NCBI GenBank assembly: GCA_947632535.1
Contig: CANRPR010000009.1
Span: 1 to 48,509, forward strand
Reading direction: 5' to 3'
Origin: an uncultured Clostridia bacterium
GTDB taxonomy: Bacteria; Bacillota; Clostridia; TANB77; CAG-508
Length of the DNA: 48,509 bases
Shown here piece by piece: positions 36,750-46,330 of the stretch (the first letter of the stretch is position 1; every line of letters begins with the position of its first letter). A program made the position numbers and the translations under genes. Below the pieces are notes generated by a model. It saw only the letters and a program-made list of their open reading frames with translations, made no database searches and was not told the origin of the DNA.

Positions 36750-38001
36750 ATGTATGAACAATATGGAATTAGTAAAGAAGTAATAGAATTATCTAAAAAA
36801 GCGGAAAATGATGCGAAAGATATATTTGAAAAAATTCAGAATACATGTGAATATAACAGTTTAAAAGTTATAAAAGCTTTTCAAGAAAATAAGATATCAG
36901 ATATGCATTTTGGTAGCACTACAGGATATGGCTATGGAGATATTGGAAGAGATACTATAGAAAAAGTATTTGCTCAAGTATTAGGTGCAGAAGATGCATT
37001 AGTGCGTAGCCAATTTATATCTGGTACACATGCTCTTACAGTTGCATTATTTGCATTTTTGCGTCCAGGAGATACTTTGCTTAGTATTTCAGGAAAGCCA
37101 TATGATACATTAGATGCAGTTATTGGCTTAGAGGAGAATGCAAGTTCTTTAAAAAGTTTTGGAATTAAGTATGAGCAAATTGATTTACTAGATAATGAAT
37201 TTGATGAAGAAAAAATAATTCAACGAGTAAAACAAAAAGATGTAAAATTAATTGAGATACAACGCTCAAGAGGATATTCTTTACGAAAAAGCATAAAAAT
37301 AGAACAAGTAAAAAATATAATAGAAAAGATAAGAAATGTTAATTCAGATGTAATTATTATGATAGATAATTGTTATTGTGAATTTGTGGGAGAAATAGAA
37401 CCAACTCAAGTTGGAGCAGATATTATTGTAGGCTCTTTAATAAAAAATTTAGGTGGAGGAGTTGCACCAAATGGTGCATATATAGCCGGAAAGAAAGAAT
37501 TAGTAGAGTTAGCAGCACAAAGATTAACATCGCCAGGACAAGGAAAAGAAGTTGGACCTACTTTAGGAATAAATAAATCTATTTTGCAAGGGCTATTTAT
37601 GGCACCAAGTGTTGTTGCAAGTAGCTTGAAAACAGCAGTATTAGCAAGTAGAATGCTAGAAATTTTAAATTATAAAACACGGACCTAAATATAATGAAGA
37701 AAGAGCTGATATTGTCCAAACAATAGAATTTGGTAATGAGAAAGATTTAATAAAATATTGTCAAGGAATTCAAATGGGATCGCCAATAGATTCAAATTCT
37801 ATACCAGAGCCATGGAACATGCCAGGATATACAGATAAGGTGATTATGGCAGCTGGAACATTTACACAAGGATCTTCTATAGAATTATCATGTGACGGAC
37901 CAATACGCCCTCCATATGTAGCATTTATGCAAGGAGGACTTACATATGAATATGGTAAAATAGGAGTATTAAAAGCAATACAAAATATGAAAAATATATA
38001 G
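36750..38001 (+). CDS. Methionine gamma-lyase-family (YnbB-like, 'aluminium resistance') PLP enzyme, joined by +1 frameshift at CGG 37680
   Basis: Fold-type I PLP enzyme, 416 residues once joined, close to Bacillus YnbB. The zero frame (36750-37688) holds the PLP site: MIDNCYCEFVGEIEPTQVGA, then the lysine region IIVGSLIKNLGGGVAPNG. It stops at TAA right after KTRT. The +1 frame continues GPKYNEERADIVQTIEFG, PWNMPGYTDKVIMAAGTFTQ and ELSCDGPIRPPYVAFMQGG, the conserved end of the family. Skipping C37680 gives YKTGPKYNEERAD. Substrate uncertain. A flavoprotein gene follows. Confidence 0.85.
37677..37688 (+). other. +1 frameshift site in the methionine gamma-lyase-family gene (ACA CGG A)
   Basis: ACA CGG ACC TAA in the zero frame. 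Skipping the C gives ACA-GGA-CCT-AAA, and the conserved C-terminal domain follows directly. Same layout as the addB, sortase-like and VTT sites. Confidence 0.77.
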
Positions 38002-38022
38002 GAATTGTATGAAGGAGCAGGA

Positions 38023-39288
38023 ATGAAAATTATCGTTGTGGGTGGTGGTCCAGCCGGAATGGTTGCAGCTATTAGTGCAGCCGAAAATAAAAATGAAGTA
38101 ATATTATTAGAAAAAATGAACATGTGTGGAAAAAAATTGCTTATTACAGGCAAAGGAAGATGTAATATAACAAGTGGCTTGCAAATGGAAGAATTTATAA
38201 ATCAGATACCGGGTAATGGCAAGTTTTTATATAGTGCTTTTAATAAATTTACTAACCAAGATATAATTAAATTATTGAAAGAACATAAAGTAGAAGTGAA
38301 GGAAGAAAGAGGACACAGGATTTTTCCAGTTTCAGATAAATCGAGTAGTGTACTTAATGCTTTGCTGGAAGAATTAAAAAAGCAAAAAGTGCAAATTAGA
38401 ACGAATTGTAAGGTGGAAGAAGTTCTTGTGCAAAATAATGTGGCTTATGGAGTAAAATGCGTTAATGAACACGGAGAAAAAGAAAAATTGTATTCAGATA
38501 AAGTAATTTTAGCAACAGGAGGAAAAAGTTATCCTAATACAGGATCAACTGGAGATGGATATCTTATGGCAAAAATGCTAGGACATACAATTACACAAAT
38601 AAAGCCATCGCTAGTTCCATTGGAAACTAGTGATATTATGTTGTGCAAAAAGATGCAAGGCTTAAGTTTAAAAAATGTGTCAATAAAATTGGTAAATAAA
38701 GAAAATAATAAGATAATCTATGAAGATTTTGGCGAAATGATATTTACTCATTTTGGAGTTTCAGGACCTATTATTTTGAGTGCATCTGCACACTTAATAA
38801 GACAAAAAGATATAGAAAGATTATTAAATAGTAATAAAATAATTTTAAAGATAGATTTAAAACCAGCATTATCAGAGGAAAAATTGGAAGATAGAATACA
38901 AAGAGATTTCTTGAAATTTCAAAATAAACAATTTAAAAACAGCTTAGCTGAGTTACTGCCTCAAAAAATGATACCAGTAATTATAGAGTTATCAAAAATT
39001 AATCCAAATAAAAAAGTAAATGAAATTACTAAAAAAGAAAGAGAAATTCTAGTAGGTTTATTAAAGAGTTTTGAAATTACAGTAAAAGGATTTAGACCGA
39101 TAGAGGAAGCAATTATAACTGCTGGAGGTGTTACAACTAAAGAAATTAATCCAACTACAATGGAATCAAAATTGGTAGGTGGATTATACTTTGCTGGGGA
39201 AATTATTGATGTGGATGCATATACAGGCGGATTTAATTTACAAATAGCATATTCAACTGGATATGTCGCAGGAGGAAATAATGGATAA
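38023..39288 (+). CDS. BaiN/RdsA-type (HI0933 family) NAD(P)/FAD-dependent oxidoreductase
   Basis: 421 residues from ATG 38023 after GAAGGAG. A TTG at 38005 is less likely. MKIIVVGGGPAGMVAAISAA is the FAD dinucleotide-binding N-terminus. NMCGKKLLITGKGRCNIT is the family hallmark, then LATGGKSYPNTGSTGDGY and the C-terminal FAD contact GLYFAGEIIDVDAYTGGFN. Members include BaiN of bile-acid dehydroxylation, but many have no known substrate, so no bile role is claimed. Overlaps yigZ by 8 bases. Confidence 0.87.
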   Translation: MKIIVVGGGPAGMVAAISAAENKNEVILLEKMNMCGKKLLITGKGRCNITSGLQMEEFINQIPGNGKFLYSAFNKFTNQDIIKLLKEHKVEVKEERGHRIFPVSDKSSSVLNALLEELKKQKVQIRTNCKVEEVLVQNNVAYGVKCVNEHGEKEKLYSDKVILATGGKSYPNTGSTGDGYLMAKMLGHTITQIKPSLVPLETSDIMLCKKMQGLSLKNVSIKLVNKENNKIIYEDFGEMIFTHFGVSGPIILSASAHLIRQKDIERLLNSNKIILKIDLKPALSEEKLEDRIQRDFLKFQNKQFKNSLAELLPQKMIPVIIELSKINPNKKVNEITKKEREILVGLLKSFEITVKGFRPIEEAIITAGGVTTKEINPTTMESKLVGGLYFAGEIIDVDAYTGGFNLQIAYSTGYVAGGNNG

Positions 39289-39913
39289 ATTTAAAACAAT
39301 TTTAGAATCATATAATGCTGAAGTAGTTGAAAAAAAGTCTAAATTTATTGCTAATTTATTTCATGTTGAAAGCAAAGAAGAAGCAGAAGAAATCGTAAAA
39401 AATATGAATAAAAAGTATTTTGATGCAAGGCACAATTGCTATGCATATATAGTAAGAGAAGGTGAAAGTCAGTTAGAAAAATATAGTGATGATGGTGAAC
39501 CAAGTGGAACAGCAGGTGCACCGATACTAAATATATTAAAGAAAAATGAATTAGCTAATATATTAGTTGTAGTTACAAGATATTTTGGAGGAATTTTACT
39601 TGGAACAGGTGGATTAGTCAGAGCATATTCACAGGCAACTACAGAAGTTTTGGAAAAATCTGTAATAATAACTCAGGAACTTGGAATTGTACTAAGAATA
39701 ATGGTGGAATATAAGGATATTGATAAGTTAAAATATTATTGTAAAATGCAAAATATAAGAATAACCGAAGAAAAATATGCAGATAATGTAGAATATAAAA
39801 TTGAAATGACTGCTGAAAAAGAAAAAAAACTACAGACAAATATTGACAATTTAAATTTTAAAATTTTAAAACTGGATAAAATATCTGAAAAATGTGTAAT
39901 AGTAGACAATTGA
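39281..39913 (+). CDS. YigZ/IMPACT-family protein
   Basis: 210 residues from ATG 39281, preceded by CAGGAGGA inside the upstream gene. The UPF0029 core has ARHNCYAYIV, DDGEPSGTAGAPIL and VVVTRYFGGILLGTGGLVRAYSQA, followed by a DUF1949-like C-terminal domain. Family members bind ribosome-linked factors in eukaryotes, and the bacterial role is unclear. Overlaps the flavoprotein gene, so co-translated. Confidence 0.9.
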   Translation: MDKFKTILESYNAEVVEKKSKFIANLFHVESKEEAEEIVKNMNKKYFDARHNCYAYIVREGESQLEKYSDDGEPSGTAGAPILNILKKNELANILVVVTRYFGGILLGTGGLVRAYSQATTEVLEKSVIITQELGIVLRIMVEYKDIDKLKYYCKMQNIRITEEKYADNVEYKIEMTAEKEKKLQTNIDNLNFKILKLDKISEKCVIVDN

Positions 39914-39959
39914 AAGAAAATGTTTAACAAAAAAATTTGAAAAAATTTCCAGAAAAGTA

Positions 39960-39988
39960 TTGCAATTATTTTTTAAAGATATTATAAT
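39960..39988 (+). promoter_or_regulatory. Sigma-A-like promoter of spo0A
   Basis: TTGCAA at 39960-39965 and TATAAT at 39983-39988 with a 17-base spacer, 48 bases before the TTG start. Confidence 0.6.
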
Positions 39989-40036
39989 TCGGAATGTAAA
40001 TTTTTTACAGATAATATTTTTTTAGGGGGAATAAAA

Positions 40037-40870
40037 TTGAAAGATAAGATTACAGTTTTAATAGCAGATGATAATGCTGAATTTGCCAATAACTTGGCTG
40101 GTTATGTTGAAAGAGGAGGAATGGAAGTAATAGGAATGGCGAAAGATGGAAACGAAGCCTTCGACATGGTTAGTAATGTTCAACCAGATATTCTACTACT
40201 AGATGTAATTATGCCACATTTAGATGGAATAGGAGTATTGGAGAAAATTTTTAGTTCTAATATGGCAAAAAGACCAATATGCATTATGCTTTCTGCAGTA
40301 GGACAGGATAAAATTACACAGAGAGCTTTAGAGATTGGAGCAGAATATTATATAGTAAAACCATTTGATATTAATTTATTAGTAAAAAGGATGATAGATT
40401 TAAAAGAACATAAACCTATACAATTTAAGAATACAACTTTAAGTAGTGAAGATATACAATTAAGACAAATAAAACCACAATATGTTCAAATATCACCAGA
40501 TGCAAAGAAGAGCGAAGATGGTTTAGAGGCTTTGGTAACTAACATGATACATGAAGTTGGAGTACCAGCTCATATAAAAGGATATCAATATCTAAGAGAA
40601 GCAATTATGATAGTAGTAAATGATATTGATATTATCAACCAGATTACAAAACAACTATATCCAGAAATTGCAGAAAAATTCGGAACAACACCATCAAGGG
40701 TAGAACGAGCTATTCGTCATGCAATAGAAGTTGCGTGGGGCAGAGGTAAGGCTGATGCAGTAGAAAGCATTTTTGGATATACAGTATCTGCAGCAAAAGG
40801 AAAGCCAACAAACTCAGAATTTATTGCAATGATAGCAGATAAATTGAGATTAGAATTAAAGAGTGCATAG
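40037..40870 (+). CDS. spo0A: Stage 0 sporulation response regulator Spo0A
   Basis: 277 residues with a TTG start after TAGGGGGA. The receiver domain has the acidic pair Asp11/Asp12, phospho-acceptor Asp56 (LLLDVIMP, same number as in Bacillus) and Lys108 (VKPFD). The C-terminal Spo0A DNA-binding domain contains [20 protein letters not shown], the recognition helix that reads 0A boxes. Master switch for sporulation entry. The usual upstream neighbour spoIVB is absent here. Ends with a terminator, convergent with a SpoVB-type gene. Confidence 0.96.
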   Translation: MKDKITVLIADDNAEFANNLAGYVERGGMEVIGMAKDGNEAFDMVSNVQPDILLLDVIMPHLDGIGVLEKIFSSNMAKRPICIMLSAVGQDKITQRALEIGAEYYIVKPFDINLLVKRMIDLKEHKPIQFKNTTLSSEDIQLRQIKPQYVQISPDAKKSEDGLEALVTNMIHEVGVPAHIKGYQYLREAIMIVVNDIDIINQITKQLYPEIAEKFGTTPSRVERAIRHAIEVAWGRGKADAVESIFGYTVSAAKGKPTNSEFIAMIADKLRLELKSA

Positions 40871-40903
40871 TATACTGAAAATCAATAAGAAATATAGTCA
40901 GAG

Positions 40904-40934
40904 CAGGAAAGATTTAAATAACTTTCCTGTTTTT
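40904..40934 (+). terminator. Terminator of spo0A
   Basis: caggaaag (40904-40911) pairs with ctttcctg (40922-40929), then TTTTT. It lies directly before the stop of the convergent gene. Confidence 0.85.
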
Positions 40935-40937
40935 GCT

Positions 40938-42335
40938 TTAAAAATAAAATATTTTCAAAATAACATAAACAAAGAACACACACAGCAAAGGCTTTATAAT
41001 CCAATTTTTAAAATCTATGTGAAATCTAGTAGCTTTCCAGAGTTGAAGTAAGCTAATTCCACAGTTTAATATCTCACTAAGGAATATAACAAATAAATAT
41101 CCATTAACACCATAAAGTGGTACCACAAAATAAATGCAAAAAATACTAACAACTAAATCTAGTATATTGCATGCCATTACGCCAATTTGCTTATTAAGCC
41201 CTTTTAAAATATTGTCTACAATGCCATCTAAATACATAAAGAAGATTAGAGGACATAAAATTTTAAAATAGTATGCTACCTCAATGTTTTGATAAATTAA
41301 TAAACTTATCAGATTAGAAAAACATGCGAATATTCCTATAGTTGCAATAGAAAAAAGAAATGTAATATGAAAAATCTTATTTATTGCATGATTAATCTGG
41401 TTAGTTTGTTTACGAGCATAATATGCTGAAAATTCTGGTAAAAGTAGACTACTAAAAGAGTTAATAATAACTTCAGGAAACATTAAAATAGGTAATGCCA
41501 TTCCGCTAATCATTCCATATTTTGAGATGGCATTTTCACAAGATAAGCCTGACTTTTCTAATTGCAAAGGTATTAGTAACTGCTTTATTGAAGAAAGACC
41601 AGAACGAATATATGATGTAATAGCAATTGGAAGCGAAATTGATAATATTTTCTTGGTGTATTGTTTACCACTTGCTTCATTAATACATATTTCTCTCTTT
41701 TTCAAGTCTGAAATGTACAATAAGAAATTCAAAATACAAGAAACTATTTCAGATATAATTTCTCCCAAAATTAAACTGAGACACGCATATTCGAGCCCAT
41801 TAGGGAAAACTATAGATAAAAAATATGTAGTAAATATAATTTTTACAAATTGTTCAACTAATCTAGCAAAGGAACTTTTACAAACTAATCTAAGTGCAGA
41901 AAAATAGCCTGTTAAAGCAGAAGATACGGCAATAAATGGTAAACTAATTGCAAGTACATAAAATAAATAATAAGGTACTTTATTATGCAAAACATATGTT
42001 GAAAGAAATGGAGCAAGCATTACCACTAGTACAAAGGCAAAAATTCCTAAGCACAAACTGTAACAAATACATTTTTGCATCGCTTTTTTAGGAACGCAGT
42101 TGTTTTGCAAGGCTAATTCTTCTGAAACAATTTTTGTCGCAGCAAGATTAATTCCAGATGTCGCTAGTGTAATAGAAAACATGTAAACAGACATAATTAA
42201 CCCAAATAAGCCAACTGCCTCAGTGCCAATCTTATTGGATATATATACATTAAACGAAACGCCAATGCTCCTCATAACAAGCGAAGTAATAGTTAATATA
42301 ATTCCATTAAAAAAGAATAATCTTAATTTTTGCAA
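40938..42335 (-). CDS. spoVB: SpoVB/MurJ-like polysaccharide flippase (MOP superfamily)
   Basis: 465 residues from a TTG at 42333-42335 that follows GAGGTG. An upstream ATG (42369-42371) lacks a ribosome site. Twelve to fourteen hydrophobic helices. The opening (FNGIILTITSLVMRSIGVSFNV) and GLFGLIMSVYMF are typical of SpoVB/YtgP-type flippases that move lipid-linked wall precursors. SpoVB is needed for spore cortex in Bacillus. Placement next to spo0A supports a sporulation role, but a YtgP-like vegetative role cannot be excluded. Confidence 0.8.
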   Translation of the reverse strand: MQKLRLFFFNGIILTITSLVMRSIGVSFNVYISNKIGTEAVGLFGLIMSVYMFSITLATSGINLAATKIVSEELALQNNCVPKKAMQKCICYSLCLGIFAFVLVVMLAPFLSTYVLHNKVPYYLFYVLAISLPFIAVSSALTGYFSALRLVCKSSFARLVEQFVKIIFTTYFLSIVFPNGLEYACLSLILGEIISEIVSCILNFLLYISDLKKREICINEASGKQYTKKILSISLPIAITSYIRSGLSSIKQLLIPLQLEKSGLSCENAISKYGMISGMALPILMFPEVIINSFSSLLLPEFSAYYARKQTNQINHAINKIFHITFLFSIATIGIFACFSNLISLLIYQNIEVAYYFKILCPLIFFMYLDGIVDNILKGLNKQIGVMACNILDLVVSIFCIYFVVPLYGVNGYLFVIFLSEILNCGISLLQLWKATRFHIDFKNWIIKPLLCVFFVYVILKIFYF

Positions 42336-42405
42336 AGAAAGCACCTCACATTTGTTCAATATATGAGGCAAATAAATTAAATATGTAAAAAAACGATAGT
42401 ATAAC

Positions 42406-42434
42406 TTGTATTTTTTGTAAAAAAGCTATATAAT
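42406..42434 (+). promoter_or_regulatory. Promoter of gatCAB
   Basis: TTGTAT (42406-42411) and TATAAT (42429-42434), 17-base spacer, 43 bases before gatC. Confidence 0.6.
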
Positions 42435-42477
42435 ACTGAACTATATAAGAAATAAGAGAGAATGGAGATGCGTATTT

Positions 42478-42768
42478 ATGCAAGTAAGTAGAGAAGAAAT
42501 TTTACATATTGCAAAATTAGCAAATTTGAATTTAAAAGAAGAAGAGGTAGACACATATATTTTACATCTTCAAGATATATTAAATTTTGCTAATATTGTT
42601 AATAATGCACCAATAGATGGCTTAAAAGAAACCATAGGTGCACAAGATACCTATAATGTGTTTAGAAAAGATGAAATAAAACAAAGTCCAGCTACTAAGC
42701 AGGAATTATTGCAAAATGCTCCAGAACAGCAAGAGGGTATGTTTAAGATACCAAAAGTTATAAACTAA
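42478..42768 (+). CDS. gatC: Asp-tRNA(Asn)/Glu-tRNA(Gln) amidotransferase subunit C
   Basis: 96 residues, the small subunit that braces GatA and GatB. Opening [20 protein letters not shown] and ending [10 protein letters not shown] are typical. First gene of gatCAB. The complex makes Gln-tRNA(Gln) or Asn-tRNA(Asn) by transamidation. Confidence 0.93.
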   Translation: MQVSREEILHIAKLANLNLKEEEVDTYILHLQDILNFANIVNNAPIDGLKETIGAQDTYNVFRKDEIKQSPATKQELLQNAPEQQEGMFKIPKVIN

Positions 42769-42787
42769 TTATGTGGGAGGAAATTGT

Positions 42788-44242
42788 ATGGATATTATAG
42801 AACTTACTGTACATGAGTTAATAGAAAAGTTAAAAAATAAAGAAATTACAAGAGAAGAAATTGTAAATGCTTATTCTAATAGAATAAACGAAAAAGAAGC
42901 AGATGTACAAGCATTTGTAACAATATGCGAAAATGTGCAAAAGCAACTAGCACAAGTAGAGCAAAAGCAAATTAAATCAGAATTGGCAGGTATACCAATA
43001 GGAATTAAAGATAACATTTGCACTAAGGGAATAAAAACAACTTGTAGTTCTAAAATGTTAGAGAATTTTATTGCACCATATGATGCAACAGTTATGAATA
43101 AAATTAATGCAGAAGGAATGATCAATTTCGGGAAATTAAATATGGATGAATTTGCTATGGGAGCATCAACCGAATATTCATATTTTAAGAAAACAAAAAA
43201 TCCATGGAATTTAAATAGAGTTCCGGGAGGTTCAAGTGGAGGTTCTGCAGCTGCAGTTGCAGCAGGAATGGTACCATGGGCACTAGGAAGTGATACAGGA
43301 GGTTCTATACGCCAACCAGCTTCATTTTGTGGAATCGTAGGATTAAAACCAACATATGGACTTGTTTCTAGATATGGTCTAGTTGCGTTTGCATCTTCAC
43401 TAGATCAAATAGGTACTTTAACAAAAGATGTAGAAGATGCAGCAATATTGTTAAATGTTATTGCAGGTCATGACGAAATGGATACAACATCTGCCAATAG
43501 AGAAAAGGTAGACTATACTAAATCTTTAAAGAAAGATATAAAAGGATTAAGAATAGGTGTGCCAAAAGAATATTTTGGAGATGGAATTAATCCAGAAGTA
43601 AAAAATGCTATTGAAAAAGTAATAGCAAAATACAAAGAGCTAGGAGCAATAGTGGAAGAATGCTCATTAGATATAGCAGATTACGCTTTAGCAACTTATT
43701 ATATAATTGCCTGTGCAGAGGCTAGTTCAAATTTGGGAAGATTTGATGGAATTCGTTATGGATATAGAACTAAAAATTTCGAAAATTTGAAAGATATCTA
43801 TAGGAATTCAAGAAGTGAAGGATTTGGTTCAGAGGTAAAAAGAAGAATTATACTAGGTACATATGTATTAAGTTCAGGATATTATGATGCATATTATAAA
43901 AAAGCACAACAAGTGCGTACATTAGTTAAAAACGAATTTGCGAAAAACTTTGAGAAATATGATGTATTGTTAACACCAACAGCACCAAATGTAGCATTTG
44001 AAATTGGAACAAAATCTAATAATCCATTAGAAATGTATTTAGCAGATATTTGTACGGTATCTATTAACATTGCTGGATTACCAGGAATATCGGTACCATG
44101 TGGAGTAAATAGCGAAGAAATGCCAATAGGATTTCAATTAATAGGAAATCATTTTGCAGAAGAAACAATACTAAATGCAGCATATGCATATGAGAAGGAA
44201 TCAAAATTTAGAGAGAACTATAAGCCACAATTTAAAAAATAA
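42788..44242 (+). CDS. gatA: Asp-tRNA(Asn)/Glu-tRNA(Gln) amidotransferase subunit A
   Basis: 484 residues from ATG 42788 after GGGAGGAAA. A GTG at 42773 lies inside the ribosome site. The amidase signature [14 protein letters not shown] and [12 protein letters not shown] carry the Ser-cis-Ser-Lys triad, with the lysine in IGIKDNI. It releases ammonia from glutamine for GatB. Confidence 0.96.
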   Translation: MDIIELTVHELIEKLKNKEITREEIVNAYSNRINEKEADVQAFVTICENVQKQLAQVEQKQIKSELAGIPIGIKDNICTKGIKTTCSSKMLENFIAPYDATVMNKINAEGMINFGKLNMDEFAMGASTEYSYFKKTKNPWNLNRVPGGSSGGSAAAVAAGMVPWALGSDTGGSIRQPASFCGIVGLKPTYGLVSRYGLVAFASSLDQIGTLTKDVEDAAILLNVIAGHDEMDTTSANREKVDYTKSLKKDIKGLRIGVPKEYFGDGINPEVKNAIEKVIAKYKELGAIVEECSLDIADYALATYYIIACAEASSNLGRFDGIRYGYRTKNFENLKDIYRNSRSEGFGSEVKRRIILGTYVLSSGYYDAYYKKAQQVRTLVKNEFAKNFEKYDVLLTPTAPNVAFEIGTKSNNPLEMYLADICTVSINIAGLPGISVPCGVNSEEMPIGFQLIGNHFAEETILNAAYAYEKESKFRENYKPQFKK

Positions 44243-44277
44243 AATATGTTCTAATATGATATGTGAGAAATGTCCAA

Positions 44278-44334
44278 AGAGAAGTGTCCCTAATTGGACA
44301 AAATGTCCAAAAAAGAACCGTCCCCATTTGGACA
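44278..44334 (-). repeat. 57-base GTCC/GGAC palindromic repeat, copy 2 (inverted)
   Basis: Reverse complement matches the element at 4070-4126 at 53 of 57 bases. It sits between gatA and gatB, just ahead of the gatB ribosome site, and adds hairpins to the operon mRNA. An extra TGTCC lies beside it at 44271. Confidence 0.8.
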
Positions 44335-44350
44335 AAAAGGAGGAAAATTA

Positions 44351-45793
44351 ATGTCAAGAGAAGATTATGAAGTTGTAATAGGACTTGAAGTACATGCTGA
44401 GCTTTCAACTAAAACTAAGATATTCTGTTCTTGTCCAACAGAGTTTGGTGGAGAGCCAAATACACATTGTTGCCCTATATGTATGGCAATGCCAGGTACA
44501 TTACCAGTGTTAAATGAAAAGGTTGTAGAGTATGCTGTAAAAGCTGGTCTTGCTACTAATTGTGAAATATCAAGAGATAGTAAGAATGATAGAAAGAATT
44601 ATTTTTATCCAGATTTGCCAAAAGCTTATCAAATATCACAATATGATAAGCCTCTTTGTGAACATGGATATGTAGAGATAGAGAAGGAAAATGGAGAGAA
44701 AAAGAAAATAGGATTAACTAGAATTCATATTGAGGAGGATGCTGGAAAGTTAAATCATGACGAATATGCAGGTGGAAGTTTGGTTGACTTAAATAGGGCA
44801 GGAGTTCCTTTAATTGAAATTGTATCTGAACCAGATATGAGGTCAAGTGAAGAAGCAGAAAAATATTTGAGAAAAATAAAATCAATATTAGAGTATATTG
44901 AAGTTTCAGATTGTAAAATGCAAGAGGGTTCTTTAAGAGCAGATGTTAATGTATCTGTTAGAAAAAAGGGAGATACAAAGTTAGGTACGCGTACAGAAAT
45001 GAAAAATATGAACTCTTTTAGGGCTATTGTTAGAGGAATTGAATATGAAATAAGAAGACAAATTGATTTAATTGAAGATGGTGGAAAGATAGAGCAAGAA
45101 ACACTAAGATGGGATGATGTATCAGGTAAGACATTTTCTATGAGAGATAAAGAGGATGCACAAGATTATAGATATTTTCCTGAACCAGATTTAGTAGCAA
45201 TTCGTTTGTCTGAAGAATATATTGAAAATATTAAAAATTCTTTGCCAGAGTTACCTGAAACAAGAAAAATTAGATATATTGAACAATATCACTTAACAGA
45301 ACGCGAAGCGAATTTACTAACTGCATCTAAATATTTATCTGATTTGTTTGAGAAAGCCGAGAAAATATCAAATAATCCAAAAGCGGTTTGCAACTGGATT
45401 TTGTCTGATATTTCAAGAATATTAAATGAAAAGGAAATGGAAGCAGAGCAAATACCATTTACAGGCGAGCAATTAGCAGAGTTAGTACAATTAATAGATA
45501 AAGGAACAATAAGTAGTGCTATAGCTAAAAAAGTATTAGAGGAATTATTTGAAAATCCAAAATCTCCTGAAGAAATAATAAAAGAAAAAGGATGGATTCA
45601 AATATCTGATGAAGGCGCTATTAAAGAGATAGTACAAAAAGTATTAGAAGCAAATCCACAGTCTGTTGCAGATTATAAAGCAGGAAAGGATAAGGCTTTA
45701 GGTTTCTTAGTAGGTCAAGCCATGAAGGAAACTAAGGGAAAAGCAAATCCACAAATGTTGAATAAGATGTTTGTCGAAGCAATGAATTCATAG
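44351..45793 (+). CDS. gatB: Asp-tRNA(Asn)/Glu-tRNA(Gln) amidotransferase subunit B
   Basis: 480 residues from ATG 44351, preceded by AAGGAGGA. An earlier ATG at 44294 would translate the repeat and is unlikely. VVIGLEVHAELSTKTKIFC is the family start, with zinc cysteines in FCSCPTEFG and HCCPICMAMPG. The kinase-like core (EGSLRADVNVSVR) and the YqeY-like tail domain follow. GatB phosphorylates and amidates the mischarged tRNA. Confidence 0.96.
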   Translation: MSREDYEVVIGLEVHAELSTKTKIFCSCPTEFGGEPNTHCCPICMAMPGTLPVLNEKVVEYAVKAGLATNCEISRDSKNDRKNYFYPDLPKAYQISQYDKPLCEHGYVEIEKENGEKKKIGLTRIHIEEDAGKLNHDEYAGGSLVDLNRAGVPLIEIVSEPDMRSSEEAEKYLRKIKSILEYIEVSDCKMQEGSLRADVNVSVRKKGDTKLGTRTEMKNMNSFRAIVRGIEYEIRRQIDLIEDGGKIEQETLRWDDVSGKTFSMRDKEDAQDYRYFPEPDLVAIRLSEEYIENIKNSLPELPETRKIRYIEQYHLTEREANLLTASKYLSDLFEKAEKISNNPKAVCNWILSDISRILNEKEMEAEQIPFTGEQLAELVQLIDKGTISSAIAKKVLEELFENPKSPEEIIKEKGWIQISDEGAIKEIVQKVLEANPQSVADYKAGKDKALGFLVGQAMKETKGKANPQMLNKMFVEAMNS

Positions 45794-45823
45794 GAATATG
45801 TGGATAAGGTTAGGAGATAATTT

Positions 45824-46330
45824 ATGATTAAAGATAGCTTATTAGAAGTGATTCACGAAATGGAAGAAGTAACAAAATTATTTGAATTAGAGCCTTTCGA
45901 TATATATATTATTGGAGGAGGAGCATGTATATTAGGAGAATATACTACTAGAGCGACTATGGATATAGATTTTGTTGATTTAGGGTATCCTGCAAAATAT
46001 GGGAAAGTATTTGCATTATTAAGGGATTATGATATGCTAGAATATCAAAGTACGATATTATCTCCTAAATATAAAGAAAGAGCAATAAAATTAGAACAAT
46101 TTAAGTATATTAATGTTTACATCCTTTCAAAAGAGGATGTGGTAATAAGTAAAATTATAAGACTTGCTTCGAAAGATATAGAAGATTTAAACCAAATTAT
46201 GCCAAAATGTAATAAAGACATTCTTAATAATATTATTGAAGAAGTTTTAAGCAGAAATGATTTATTTGAAAGTAAGAGAACTGAATTTGAAAAAAAATTG
46301 AAAATTTTTATGGAGAAATATAATGTATAG
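45824..46330 (+). CDS. Nucleotidyltransferase-fold protein (DUF6036/AbiEii-like)
   Basis: 168 residues. IYIIGGGACILGEYTTRATMD followed by IDFVDL is the nucleotidyltransferase pattern (GG-x-A plus DxD). Later residues are helical. Members of this fold act as toxins of toxin-antitoxin or abortive-infection systems, but many are uncharacterised. It overlaps the next gene by 8 bases, so the two are co-translated. It follows gatB but is not part of that pathway. Confidence 0.6.
   Translation: MIKDSLLEVIHEMEEVTKLFELEPFDIYIIGGGACILGEYTTRATMDIDFVDLGYPAKYGKVFALLRDYDMLEYQSTILSPKYKERAIKLEQFKYINVYILSKEDVVISKIIRLASKDIEDLNQIMPKCNKDILNNIIEEVLSRNDLFESKRTEFEKKLKIFMEKYNV

Noticed and set aside
6588-37688. Plain sequencing or assembly errors as the cause of the four frame breaks
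   Set aside because: Not fully excluded, but unlikely as the only cause. The same bases (cgga, tcgg, gcgg) occur dozens of times out of frame without any indel, and only in-frame CGG codons in conserved genes coincide with breaks. Raw reads would settle it.
6588-37688. CGG simply reassigned to another amino acid (Trp or Gln, as in some Firmicutes)
   Set aside because: A sense reassignment would not restore the frame at any of the four sites. A one-base skip (or its equivalent, a -2 shift) is needed.
38005-38022. TTG start for the BaiN-like gene
   Set aside because: ATG 38023 has GAAGGAG at the right distance and gives the normal FAD-binding N-terminus.
40863-41051. Short plus-strand reading frame after spo0A
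   Set aside because: It overlaps the spo0A terminator and the opposite SpoVB gene, has no ribosome site and no coding character.
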